From JAVSMW01 sp032027005 (GTDB lineage: Bacteria > Bacillota > Thermincolia > Thermincolales > UBA2595), in contig JAVSMW010000011.1 in assembly GCA_032027005.1 (NCBI GenBank), positions 62,001-126,000 of the forward strand: a stretch of DNA of 64,000 nt, written 5' to 3'. Under the pieces are notes generated by a model. The model made no database searches. It saw nothing but the letters and a program-made list of their open reading frames with translations, and was not told the DNA's origin. This document shows positions 26,048-34,677 of the stretch, in pieces (within the stretch, counting starts at the first letter, position 1; each line of letters starts with the position of its first letter). A program made the translations under genes and the position numbers.

Positions 26048-28686
26048 TAATTTAAATGCTCGGATAACCGCACTATCATCGCGGCTGCTTCTGCCCTGGT
26101 GGTTTTCCCCTGAGGTCTAAAGGTATTATCCGCCAAGCCGTTCAGAACCTTGCCTTTAACAGCAGCTGCAAGCTGATTCCTGGCCCAGGTACTGATATTT
26201 TTTTCATCAGAAAACTTGCTGAGCAGCTTGATAATATCCGGGTCCTTAAGTGTTTTCATATTACCGGCCCGCGCCAGAATAACCGCTGCTTCTTCCCTGG
26301 TCAGGTGCTGGCCAGGAGCAAATTTATCATGGGAAATTCCGGAGACAAGCCCGGCCCTAAGAGCCGTTTCAATGTATTCATAGTAATCGCTATTGTACTC
26401 CACATCATCATAAGAGGCCACAGACGGACGGTATCGCTGAATCCCCAGAGCCTTGACCAGGAACATTACAAACTCGGCCCGCGTAATATACACATCCGGC
26501 TGGAACTGATGTGTCGTATTCAGAGGGATTGCACCCCTGGCTACCAAATACTCAATATCTTTTTGCCCCCAGTGTTTAGGCAGATCATCAAAGGTTTTAA
26601 AATAAATAGCCGGTGTGAAATACCCTGTCCTGTTTGTTTCAACAGCGACGGTTTTCGCCCTGGAGTCGACAATTCCACCAAGGACAGTCCACTTTTCAGC
26701 TCCCGGATCGTAATGAAAAACAGATACCTTGTGAGCCTGGTTGTCTCTGACCACTTCATCATATTTCAGAGTAATCCGGTAAGTATTTATTGGTCTGTCC
26801 CCATTCCATCCTACTGAAATCACTGGTCCAATCAAGGCGGATTGGGCAGGAAGGTTTTCACAGTCATCCTGGTCAACGACGGCTAATACTGAAGTAGTGT
26901 TAAGCCCGACCGATCCTTTGGATAGCTTAACTTTTATCATCTCATTAAAGGCTTTGACCTCACTGCCGTCAGTCATCAGAGTTCTAACCACAGCAGACTC
27001 TGTGGCAATGGCATCATAATACACAGTAATAGTTTTAGTAGTAGTTATATCTTTGGCACCGACTAATTTGGCTTCTATTTTGATTGCTTTTTTCCCTTTC
27101 GGCAGGGTCACGGTCTGGCTGAAGGTGCCATCAGAAGCGACTTTGGTGGAGATGCCATCCACTTTCAGGCTGTTTACGTCAGCTCTCTGGAGTCTGCCAT
27201 GCACAGTCACGGTATTACTGTATACGGTGGCCCCATCCTCCGGAGAGGCAACTGTGATAACCGGACCGACGTTGCTGTTTACAGTGATAGTTCGCGTTAC
27301 CGTCCTGGCCGGAAGCACGCCTGTCGGTGCAGCTATAGCAGCGGTAGTGAGTGTGAACACTACATCAGTGCTTTTTCCATCCTCCAGGGTGACTGGTAAT
27401 GACAAGAAGGTACTCCCCGAGATTGTGCTGCGGTTGTCAATTGGGCCGGCAGCCCCTTCGATAGTAAACCCGATAATTTGGTCGTCAGTGGGAAAAATAC
27501 TGCCTTTGAAAACTACATCTGCGGTGTTGACGGTATCTCCGCTGACAGGATAATCTATATCGATTCTTGGTATCCCACTGAAATATATCCGTAAATCGGT
27601 CGTGTTGACTAAACTGCCGTTGACTGCCTTGATCTGAATGTCATTCATGATTTTATCCAGGTAGACGGTTTTGGAAAATGTCCCGTTATTGTTAAAAGAT
27701 ACATCTTCGTTATTTATCGTTAAACCGCCGGATTCTGTGTTTAACACCTGACCTGATATGGTAACTGAGTCCCTGGTCACAATATCGTTATTCTTGGGAG
27801 ATGTGATAACAATAATTGGGCTTGCTTCATACCTGATATTCACTATCTGTTTGTCCTGAGGGGCATTGTTGGGAATAAATTCAATAGTATTGTCACCTGG
27901 CTTAAGGGATACTGCTTGCTTTAAAAAGTTTCCGTTAGTTATAGTCGCATAACCTGCCGAAACTCCGTTAACCAGCACTTCCAATTGGTTAACATTAGAC
28001 ACCACACCTGTAAAGTCAATCGTCTGTGAATTAATCTTATCCCCATTTTGGGGCGAAATATTTGTAATTTCCGGGCCTCCGCTGAAATATTTGATATGAA
28101 TTGGCTGGCTAACGACCCTGGTGCCTTTGATAGCTGTTAAGATTATAGTGTTGTTACCTGAGCCAAGCATAATATTCGGTATGGTAATAGGACTGGTATA
28201 TGGCCCAGCCACCGGAACAGGGGCACCATCGTTGATTGTGTAAGAAAGGCTGTCAATATCGTTGATAGTACAGACGAGACTTATTGGTGATGTATTGACC
28301 GTTTCGCCGTCCTGGTGGCTCGTCACAACTATCGTGGGACTGACTGCAGCCGGATCATAGATTACTTTTAAAGAATAAGCAGACATACCTGCTGAATTTC
28401 CTGCTTTGACATAGATAGAGTTTGTTCCTGTGACTAAAGTCTTTTTGTATGAAAAATAGCCGTTGGGACTAAATGCAATCTTCACATTGTCGATCTCCAA
28501 AGATTCCGCATCAGTTACATAACCCTGAATATTAACTGAAGGTACGTCAACGACCTGATTATCGACCGGCGTGGAAATACTTATTACAGGCCTGTCTATG
28601 GCAAATACACCGGCAGCCGGTGAGAAAATCAAAAGAAACAGCGTCAGAAATATTGTGCTTATTAACTTGCTGACATTATTTTTCAT
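26047..28686 (-). CDS. Surface protein with Ig-like repeats and three SLH domains
   Basis: The 879-residue exported protein has a signal peptide (about residues 1-30), six bacterial Ig-like repeats of about 90 residues that each start like PVISISTPVDNQVV or GPVITVASPEDGATV, a linker region and three C-terminal SLH modules (starting KHWGQKDIEYLVARG, YYEYIETALRAGLV and STWARNQLAAAVKG). SLH modules bind pyruvylated secondary cell-wall polymer, so the protein sits on the cell surface. The repeats suggest a stalk or adhesive function. It appears monocistronic. Confidence 0.92.
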   Translation of the reverse strand: MKNNVSKLISTIFLTLFLLIFSPAAGVFAIDRPVISISTPVDNQVVDVPSVNIQGYVTDAESLEIDNVKIAFSPNGYFSYKKTLVTGTNSIYVKAGNSAGMSAYSLKVIYDPAAVSPTIVVTSHQDGETVNTSPISLVCTINDIDSLSYTINDGAPVPVAGPYTSPITIPNIMLGSGNNTIILTAIKGTRVVSQPIHIKYFSGGPEITNISPQNGDKINSQTIDFTGVVSNVNQLEVLVNGVSAGYATITNGNFLKQAVSLKPGDNTIEFIPNNAPQDKQIVNIRYEASPIIVITSPKNNDIVTRDSVTISGQVLNTESGGLTINNEDVSFNNNGTFSKTVYLDKIMNDIQIKAVNGSLVNTTDLRIYFSGIPRIDIDYPVSGDTVNTADVVFKGSIFPTDDQIIGFTIEGAAGPIDNRSTISGSTFLSLPVTLEDGKSTDVVFTLTTAAIAAPTGVLPARTVTRTITVNSNVGPVITVASPEDGATVYSNTVTVHGRLQRADVNSLKVDGISTKVASDGTFSQTVTLPKGKKAIKIEAKLVGAKDITTTKTITVYYDAIATESAVVRTLMTDGSEVKAFNEMIKVKLSKGSVGLNTTSVLAVVDQDDCENLPAQSALIGPVISVGWNGDRPINTYRITLKYDEVVRDNQAHKVSVFHYDPGAEKWTVLGGIVDSRAKTVAVETNRTGYFTPAIYFKTFDDLPKHWGQKDIEYLVARGAIPLNTTHQFQPDVYITRAEFVMFLVKALGIQRYRPSVASYDDVEYNSDYYEYIETALRAGLVSGISHDKFAPGQHLTREEAAVILARAGNMKTLKDPDIIKLLSKFSDEKNISTWARNQLAAAVKGKVLNGLADNTFRPQGKTTRAEAAAMIVRLSEHLN

Positions 28687-28776
28687 TCCGTGTCCCCCTA
28701 TTACTTCCTTTTTCCTTGTTTTTCCTAGGTTTCGACAAACTAAAGTAAAAATCCTTTGCCAATTTGGTAAAAAATA

Positions 28777-28813
28777 TTACGGGCCTAAGCTCAGGAAGCT
28801 TTGTGGCCCGTAA
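28777..28813 (-). terminator. Terminator after splB
   Basis: TTACGGGCC and GGCCCGTAA form the stem; on the minus strand ATATTTTTTACC follows. It lies just beyond the splB stop. Confidence 0.85.
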
Positions 28814-28817
28814 TTGC

Positions 28818-29891
28818 TTAAATCAGATATTCAATTTTTGCTTCCGGTATATTTTCGTGAATCATATCTGTGATAAAATTTTTGACCTGATCCATTTCCT
28901 GCGGGCGATAAACATATTTACCATAACCGAACTGTCCATACTTAAATTTCCGCTGCTCTTCATCCATGGGCAGGCTGGTTTCGGGGAAAACGTCCCGGAT
29001 GATTTGCTTAGCCTTTGGCGTAAATCTATGGGTAATTATCTCCAGAGTCAGGTGTTGGTATGCTCCAAACAGCCGGCCGAGCCGGGCAAACATCTGACTG
29101 TATTCTTCCTGCCATCCTTCATCAAGAATTACAGGGGCTATGATAAAACCGAGGGGGTATCCGGCCTCCGCCACCTTTGATGCCGCTTCCAGACGTTGGT
29201 TAAGTCCGGGAGCACCACTTTCATAGGCAGTGATTACCGATTGCGCATTAATACTGAAACGAAACCGGGTATTACCTCTGTGATTTAATTTCAACAATGA
29301 ATCAACATTGGTAAATTTAGTCACAAACCTGAATTTGGCTTTGCCCTGTCGACCGAAAAAGGAAATGGTCTCAGCCAAAGAACCGGTGTATGGCTCTACT
29401 GCCAGAGGATCCGAAGTAGCAGCTCCCTCAAAAACTGTAGTTTCCGGCAGGCGGGAATTAATATATTGGCGAGCCTGATCCAAAATTTGCTCCACATTCA
29501 CATAAACCCTGATATAGGGCTTCTTGCCCATGGTAGTATTAAGGTAACAATACTGGCAGCGCCCAGGACAACCTGTTACCAGTGGTAGTTGAAAATGAGC
29601 CGAGGGTTTGCAGGTCTGAAAATCCAGTGTTTTGCGCACCCCCACCACCAGGGTTCTTTTCCCTTCATGATAAGCTTCCCGGGCGGTCTTACCCGGTATT
29701 CCGGAAATCCTGTTATGGGAGCCTGTAAATTTAGTTTCAATACCCATGTCTTTTAAAGTATCGTAGATCTTTCGCCCAACAGGGTATTCCAACGCTTCCT
29801 GCTCGAAAAAGGCCCGCACCGGGACAAATGGAAATATTCCTTTATCGGCGACGTTCTGATTAGTCGGTTTGTCCCGGATTACCTGTACCAT
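28818..29891 (-). CDS. splB: Spore photoproduct lyase
   Basis: This radical SAM enzyme of 357 residues reverses spore photoproduct (5-thyminyl-5,6-dihydrothymine) during germination. The cluster cysteines are Cys108, Cys112 and Cys115 in CPGRCQYCYL, and both tyrosines of that motif, known to matter in the Geobacillus enzyme, are present. The residue 43 positions after the last cluster cysteine, where Bacillus and Geobacillus enzymes carry the hydrogen-donor cysteine, is Ala158 (GAATSDPL). The gene overlaps a 59-codon gene upstream by 32 bases. It marks the organism as a spore former. Confidence 0.93.
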   Translation of the reverse strand: MVQVIRDKPTNQNVADKGIFPFVPVRAFFEQEALEYPVGRKIYDTLKDMGIETKFTGSHNRISGIPGKTAREAYHEGKRTLVVGVRKTLDFQTCKPSAHFQLPLVTGCPGRCQYCYLNTTMGKKPYIRVYVNVEQILDQARQYINSRLPETTVFEGAATSDPLAVEPYTGSLAETISFFGRQGKAKFRFVTKFTNVDSLLKLNHRGNTRFRFSINAQSVITAYESGAPGLNQRLEAASKVAEAGYPLGFIIAPVILDEGWQEEYSQMFARLGRLFGAYQHLTLEIITHRFTPKAKQIIRDVFPETSLPMDEEQRKFKYGQFGYGKYVYRPQEMDQVKNFITDMIHENIPEAKIEYLI

Positions 29892-30039
29892 CCTGTTTAC
29901 CTTTCTGTTTATCAGAATTTTGAATCATGTATTCCTCGTCAGTAGGTCTGCCGCCGACATTGGCAAATACGGCTGAGCCCATTTCAGTAGGAATAAATTC
30001 CTTGGGTGCCGGTTTTCTCGGTTCATTATTTTTCTTCAT
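29860..30039 (-). CDS. Small protein overlapping splB (59 aa)
   Basis: A 59-codon frame starts at ATG 30039, six bases after a perfect AGGAGG, and its end overlaps the start of splB by 32 bases in another frame, so the two should be translationally coupled. The product is hydrophilic with a conserved-looking core EFIPTEMGSAVFANVGGRPT. I do not recognise it; it does not look like the Bacillus SplA regulator. Its position suggests a spore-related or splB-control role (inference). Confidence 0.65.
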   Translation of the reverse strand: MKKNNEPRKPAPKEFIPTEMGSAVFANVGGRPTDEEYMIQNSDKQKGKQDGTGNPGQTD

Positions 30040-30122
30040 GGTCTGCCTCCTATTAGCTGTGTTTTATATATGTTTATTATTACCGCAGAGCCCGTTCTCT
30101 GATGCACTATCTTGTGTAATTT

Positions 30123-30172
30123 AAAAAACAACCCCCCGGTTCTGTGTCCAGAGGATTGTTGGGTTTTTTACA
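30123..30172 (-). terminator. Terminator after the CooC-like gene
   Basis: On the minus strand AACCC and GGGTT arms plus an inner TCTG/CAGA pair precede a run of TTTTTT. It lies directly after the stop at 30176. Confidence 0.6.
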
Positions 30173-30175
30173 ATT

Positions 30176-30928
30176 TTACATCCCGGTTTTCCCAATAATT
30201 TCTCTTACTGCCTGAACTTCTTTGGAATCTTCGGGAAGTTCAAATAGGGGTTTGCTTTTGAGGTCAAATTCCGCAACCATGGGGTCATAAGGAATTACCC
30301 CGATCAGGTTGAGCCCGGTGGCTTTGATTTCATCCATCAGGTCGTCAATTCCCTCGTTCATTGCTTTGGTAACAACCAGATAGGTATTGTGCACCTTTGT
30401 CTGCAGACCGCTTACAATTTGATTTACTCTTCCGGCGGAGCGAATGCCCCTGGCGGAGGCATCACTGATAATGAAGAAGTGGTCTATGTCCTGCACTACC
30501 TGCCTGCTTAAATGCTCCAAACCGGCCTCATTATCTGTCACAACATAGTCATAATTGCCTCTCAGGTTATCCAAGTGGCGGCGCAGGAGATCATTGGGAT
30601 AACAATAGCATCCTGAACCATGGGGTACTCCCAGGACCAAAAGGTCAATATATTTGGTTTCGATTAAAGACTGGCTGAGTTTCCACTCGATAAAGCCTTC
30701 TTTTGTCATCCCTGTTGGCAGTTCACCGGATTTTACTGAATCTACCGCCTCGGCGATAGTTGACTCAACCTCAACACCCAGGGCTTCGTTTAAATTTGCA
30801 TTGGGGTCAGCGTCAACAGCCAGAATAGATGCCTTCTTTTTATTGACCAATTCTCTTAGTAATGTTGCTGTAAAAGTTGTCTTTCCAGTGCCGCCTTTCC
30901 CGGCGACCGCAATCATTTTTGATGCCAT
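30176..30928 (-). CDS. cooC: CooC-type nickel-insertion ATPase (CODH/ACS maturation)
   Basis: The 250-residue P-loop protein of the MinD/ParA class has the deviant Walker A AGKGGTGKTT at the N-terminus and the CooC-specific CxC motif in GSGCYCYPN, which binds metal between two subunits in the characterised enzyme. CooC helps put nickel into carbon monoxide dehydrogenase. I chose ATG 30928 behind GGAGGTGTTCAGGA; the 31-codon extension upstream has no ribosome site. No CODH gene lies in this window, so the partner must be elsewhere. Confidence 0.85.
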   Translation of the reverse strand: MASKMIAVAGKGGTGKTTFTATLLRELVNKKKASILAVDADPNANLNEALGVEVESTIAEAVDSVKSGELPTGMTKEGFIEWKLSQSLIETKYIDLLVLGVPHGSGCYCYPNDLLRRHLDNLRGNYDYVVTDNEAGLEHLSRQVVQDIDHFFIISDASARGIRSAGRVNQIVSGLQTKVHNTYLVVTKAMNEGIDDLMDEIKATGLNLIGVIPYDPMVAEFDLKSKPLFELPEDSKEVQAVREIIGKTGM

Positions 30929-31134
30929 TCCTGAACACCTCCGGAGAAATTTAATATTACAGGTCTGTAGGATTCCTGTAAAATCATTAATTTTGTACTT
31001 TATACTAGTATACCACCGCAATATAAAACCACACCGTGAGATATATCACAGGGGAAAGAAATATTTTCCAAGGTTAAATAACCTATTTTCCTGCAAATCG
31101 AAAGGGAGGCCTTGACCCTCCCTCTTAAGAACGC

Positions 31135-33168
31135 CTATTTTTCAGCTGCTTCCTTATCTGCCCTAGCCTTGGCAATAATCTTATCAGCCAACATAGCCGG
31201 AACTTCTTCGTAATGATCAAAAGCCATGCTAAAAGAGCCGCGGCCCTGGGTTATAGATTTTAAATCAATGGAGTACCGGTACATTTCCGCCATGGGAACC
31301 TGGGCCTTGACTGTCGTAAATCGGCCATTGGGTTCCATCCCCAGAATCCGTCCCCGCTTTGTATTGAAGTCACTGATAATATCACCCATAAAGCTTTCCG
31401 GGATCACAACTTCAACACTGGCGATGGGCTCTAAAAGCACCGGTTTGGCTTGCAGTACACCCTTTTTAAATCCCTGACCGGCGGCAATTTTAAAAGCCAT
31501 TTCTGAAGAGTCAACATTGTGGTATGAGCCATCATACAGGACAACTTTGATATTTGTGACGGGATAGCCGGCCAAAACACCCTCCAGCATGGCTTCTTTG
31601 ATGCCCTTTTCCACAGCCGGAAAATACTGTCTGGGAACAGCTCCGCCAAATATTTCTTCATCAAACTCAAAATCTTTGTCAGCTAAAGGCTCCATTCTCA
31701 GCCAGCAATGCCCGTATTGACCGTGACCACCACTTTGCTTCTTGTGCTTACCTTCAACTTTCACAGAACCCCGGATAGTTTCCCGATACGGAACTCTGGG
31801 ATCACGCATCACAACATCAACACCAAATTTCCTTTTGAATTTATCCAGGGTAATGTCCAGATGCATCTCTCCCATCCCTGTTAGGAGAGTCTGGTGAGTT
31901 TCCACATTTTTCTCTACCCTGAGGGCTGGGTCTTCCTCCAAAGTACGGGAGATGGCAGTGCCCAGTTTATCATCGTCACCCTTTGCCTTTGGCTCAATGG
32001 CCACAGAATAAGTGGGAGTCGGAAACACAATTGGCTCCAACTTAAACTGGTTTTCTTTGGAACATAGTGTATCATTGGTCCCGGTATCCTGTAGTTTTAC
32101 CAGAACCGCAATATCTCCACAGACAACCTCCTGAGCAGGTTCCTGGTGTTTACCTCTGATATAGAGAACCTGACCGACTTTTTCCATTTTATCCTTAGCC
32201 AAATTGAAAATGGCACTGTCTGCTTTTAAACTGCCGGAAAAGACTTTAACAAAGTTCATTTTACCGACAAAAGGGTCAACCAGGGTTTTAAAAACCAAGG
32301 ATGACAAAGGCTCTGTTGAATTTTCTGCCGGTGAGGGGCAGAATTCAGCGATAAAATCCATAGCCTGCTTAACACCGAGATTCCTGGTTGCAGCCCCACA
32401 CAGGACAGGTGATATTTTCCCGGCTCTGATACCGGCTTTTAGGCCTGCCATTATTTCCGCAGCACTTAATTCTTCTCCGTTAAGGTACTTCTCCAGGACA
32501 TCGTCATTCATTTCTGCCGATGCTTCAATTAATCTTTCCCGGTAACTCTCGAGCTGACCGGCCAAATCGCCTGGCACCGCAATTTCGCTTACTTCACCGT
32601 TGGCACCATATGTATAGGCCTTTTGAGAAATGACATCAATATAACCGTTAAAAGTTTCGGCTGTCCCAATAGGAATCTGGACAGGTACAAAATTACCGTT
32701 CAGAGTGTCCTCGATCTCATTGACTACTTTATCAAAGTTGGCATTTTCCCGATCCATCTTATTAATGAAAATTATTTTTGGCAGTTCCGCTTCGTCTGCC
32801 ATTGACCAGATAATTTCAGTCTGTACTTCAACCCCGGCAACTGCACACACAACAAAAAGTGCACCCTCAACCACCCTCAATACACCTTTAACATCGCTGA
32901 TAAAATCGGAAAATCCCGGAGTATCAAGCAGATTGAGTTTTGTGTTTTTCCACTCGCAAGGCACGAGAGAAGTGTGAATAGTTACTTGTTTTTTAATCTC
33001 TTCTGGATGGAAGTCTGAAGTAGTTGTTCCGTCCTCTACACGCCCTAATCTGTTAATGGCTCCTGTGTTGAATAGCATGGCTTCCACCAGAGAAGTCTTA
33101 CCTGCGCTGCCATGGGCAACTACACCAATATTTCTTAACTGACCTGTCTGATAGCTTTTCAACTTCAA
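31135..33168 (-). CDS. EF-G-like translation GTPase (second fusA paralog)
   Basis: The 677-residue protein has the EF-G domain order. The G1 loop is AHGSAGKTSL, G3 is DTPGFSDF and G4 is NKMD; domains II to V follow (GGHGQYGHCWLRMEPL in domain IV). The P-loop Gly-to-Ser-Ala variant and its short length are typical of the EF-G-like paralogs of Firmicutes rather than the essential EF-G of the str operon. Its exact role is unsettled. The 349-base gap upstream (33169-33517) is AT-rich and holds the leaders of this gene and of the plus-strand glutaredoxin gene, with nothing else seen. Confidence 0.88.
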   Translation of the reverse strand: MKLKSYQTGQLRNIGVVAHGSAGKTSLVEAMLFNTGAINRLGRVEDGTTTSDFHPEEIKKQVTIHTSLVPCEWKNTKLNLLDTPGFSDFISDVKGVLRVVEGALFVVCAVAGVEVQTEIIWSMADEAELPKIIFINKMDRENANFDKVVNEIEDTLNGNFVPVQIPIGTAETFNGYIDVISQKAYTYGANGEVSEIAVPGDLAGQLESYRERLIEASAEMNDDVLEKYLNGEELSAAEIMAGLKAGIRAGKISPVLCGAATRNLGVKQAMDFIAEFCPSPAENSTEPLSSLVFKTLVDPFVGKMNFVKVFSGSLKADSAIFNLAKDKMEKVGQVLYIRGKHQEPAQEVVCGDIAVLVKLQDTGTNDTLCSKENQFKLEPIVFPTPTYSVAIEPKAKGDDDKLGTAISRTLEEDPALRVEKNVETHQTLLTGMGEMHLDITLDKFKRKFGVDVVMRDPRVPYRETIRGSVKVEGKHKKQSGGHGQYGHCWLRMEPLADKDFEFDEEIFGGAVPRQYFPAVEKGIKEAMLEGVLAGYPVTNIKVVLYDGSYHNVDSSEMAFKIAAGQGFKKGVLQAKPVLLEPIASVEVVIPESFMGDIISDFNTKRGRILGMEPNGRFTTVKAQVPMAEMYRYSIDLKSITQGRGSFSMAFDHYEEVPAMLADKIIAKARADKEAAEK

Positions 33169-33517
33169 CGCCCCCCGATTAGTAGTATTTAAAACAAAAT
33201 ACTGGTTGCGATAGGTGCTGCCTCCTATCTCGGTCCGGACAATCTAGACTGAACTAACTATACATCATATTAAATTGTAAACATAATTATTCTACAAAAA
33301 CAACCTAAATTCCTTTTCTTAACATGTCGAAAAATTTTAATTTCCATTTTCCTAATTTGAGTATTATTCTAAATAATTATACATAAATTATGGAAAAATA
33401 TGTTGTCTTGCGGGGTAAAAATTTAGTCGAATAAGCGGCAATCAGGCAGGAAAAGCTAATTAAAATCGGTTAGGTGCTTAATTTGCCTAAAAATTACAAA
33501 ACGAAAGGGGAATAAAA

Positions 33518-33751
33518 ATGTCAAATAACGTAACTCTATACACCACTCCAACCTGACCTGCCTGTCACCAGGTGAAAGAGTATCTTTCACGAAAGGGTGT
33601 TGAATACCAGGCCTTTGATGTTGCCACAGATGCCACTGCCAGGCAGGAAATGATCACCAAAACAGGGAGCAAGGCGGTACCTACAATATTGATTAACGGC
33701 AGCACGATAATCGGGTTTGACCGCAATCAGATTGATAAACTGCTCCAATAA
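33518..33751 (+). CDS. Glutaredoxin-like selenoprotein (UGA read as Sec)
   Basis: ATG 33518 has AAAGGGG in front. The frame runs MSNNVTLYTTPT, then TGA at 33554-33556, then PACHQVKEYL and on to a normal stop at 33749. UGA falls exactly at the first cysteine of the glutaredoxin CxxC, giving U13-P-A-C16. The rest is intact, including the cis-proline region AVPTILING. At 77 residues it has normal length for NrdH/Grx3-type glutaredoxins. A hairpin matching a bacterial SECIS follows the UGA. Glutaredoxin-like selenoproteins are known in anaerobes. A nonsense mutation is the alternative, but exact placement and an otherwise clean frame argue against it. Confidence 0.85.
33572..33590 (+). promoter_or_regulatory. 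Putative bacterial SECIS element
   Basis: GTGAAAG and CTTTCAC form a perfect 7-bp stem with loop AGTAT. The stem begins 15 bases and the loop 22 bases after the UGA, inside the 16-37 base window usual for bacterial SECIS loops. The second loop base is G, as in the consensus. It lies within the coding frame, as bacterial elements do. Confidence 0.7.
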
Positions 33752-33765
33752 GGCAACTTGTCTGT

Positions 33766-34203
33766 TCAGACATTCTTTTTAATTTCATCCCTGGCCAGCT
33801 TATCGCACCGGTTGTTGTATTCATTGTCAGCATGTCCCTTGACTTTAACCCATTTGACTTGGTGCTTCGCTGCCAGATCCAGAAGTTTCCGCCAAAGGTC
33901 CTGGTTTTCCACGGGACCTTTGTTTGCTGTTCTCCAGCCATTCAACTGCCATTTAGTAAGCCAGCCCTGTTGAAATGTATTAATCAGATAAGCACTGTCA
34001 CTGTGCAGGGCAATGCTGCAGGGCTCTTTCAGGGCTTCCAGGGCCTTGACGGCTGCAGTCAGTTCCATTCTGTTGTTAGTTGTGTTAGGTTCAAAGCCTG
34101 AAATTTCCCTGGAATGAGGCCCAAACTGCAGTATTGCACCCCATCCTCCCGGTCCCGGGTTTTTCGAACAAGCTCCGTCCGTGTAAATAATTACCTGTTT
34201 CAT
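33766..34203 (-). CDS. rnhA: Ribonuclease HI
   Basis: The 145-residue enzyme degrades RNA in RNA-DNA hybrids. The four acidic residues are visible: Asp9 in YTDGACSKNPGPGG, Glu47 in NNRMELTA, Asp69 in HSDSAYL and the last Asp in GHADNEYNN. Length and order match type I enzymes. It is convergent with the selenoprotein gene, 14 bases apart. Confidence 0.95.
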   Translation of the reverse strand: MKQVIIYTDGACSKNPGPGGWGAILQFGPHSREISGFEPNTTNNRMELTAAVKALEALKEPCSIALHSDSAYLINTFQQGWLTKWQLNGWRTANKGPVENQDLWRKLLDLAAKHQVKWVKVKGHADNEYNNRCDKLARDEIKKNV

Positions 34204-34275
34204 GCCATCCCGCCTTTTTTTGTTAAAGTTGAATTCTTCGTGCTCTGCCCGGTTTCCTTTTTAATATTAAAAAAA

Positions 34276-34305
34276 AATCCTTTAAGCCGCAATGCTTAAA
34301 GGATT
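34276..34305 (-). terminator. Terminator after the DUF1540 gene
   Basis: AATCCTTTAAGC and GCTTAAAGGATT pair over 12 bp; on the minus strand nine T follow. Confidence 0.85.
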
Positions 34306-34334
34306 TTGCAAAGTTAATTTCAATGCGGGACCAC

Positions 34335-34586
34335 CTAGAGCTTTTTCACCTTATCTGCTCTGATCTGGTTCGAATTCTGGGCGACAAAGGTTTTGCAGCA
34401 GCTTGACATACAAGTGTCAACCGGTGTGGGCGATAACTGCTGGGCCTGTGAACAGTCAAAGCTGTCCGGGTATGAGGCTCCAATTGCGTCAGAGGTCACC
34501 AGAATTTCCTGAGCCTCGCACTTATTGCCCTGAGCCCAGTAATGACAGTTGTTAACGCTGCAATGGATATGCTGATTGTTTTGCAT
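34335..34586 (-). CDS. DUF1540 domain protein
   Basis: The 83-residue protein has the DUF1540 pattern CSVNNCHYWAQGNKCEAQEI near the N-terminus and a second cysteine group (CMSSCCKTF) near residue 60. The cysteines probably bind a metal. Such small proteins are common in Clostridia, some linked with sporulation; no function is established. ATG 34586 lies behind GAGGGAGGATTAGAG. Confidence 0.85.
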   Translation of the reverse strand: MQNNQHIHCSVNNCHYWAQGNKCEAQEILVTSDAIGASYPDSFDCSQAQQLSPTPVDTCMSSCCKTFVAQNSNQIRADKVKKL

Positions 34587-34677
34587 CTCTAATCCTCCCT
34601 CATAATAATTTCAGCCTACATTTGTAGTGCTTTCATTACAGTTATCCCCAAACTTCATGACATTTACTCAGTAAAAT

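Noticed and set aside
33554..33556. UGA as a simple nonsense mutation in a dead glutaredoxin gene
   Set aside because: It falls exactly on the catalytic cysteine, the rest of the frame is clean, and a suitable SECIS-like hairpin follows.
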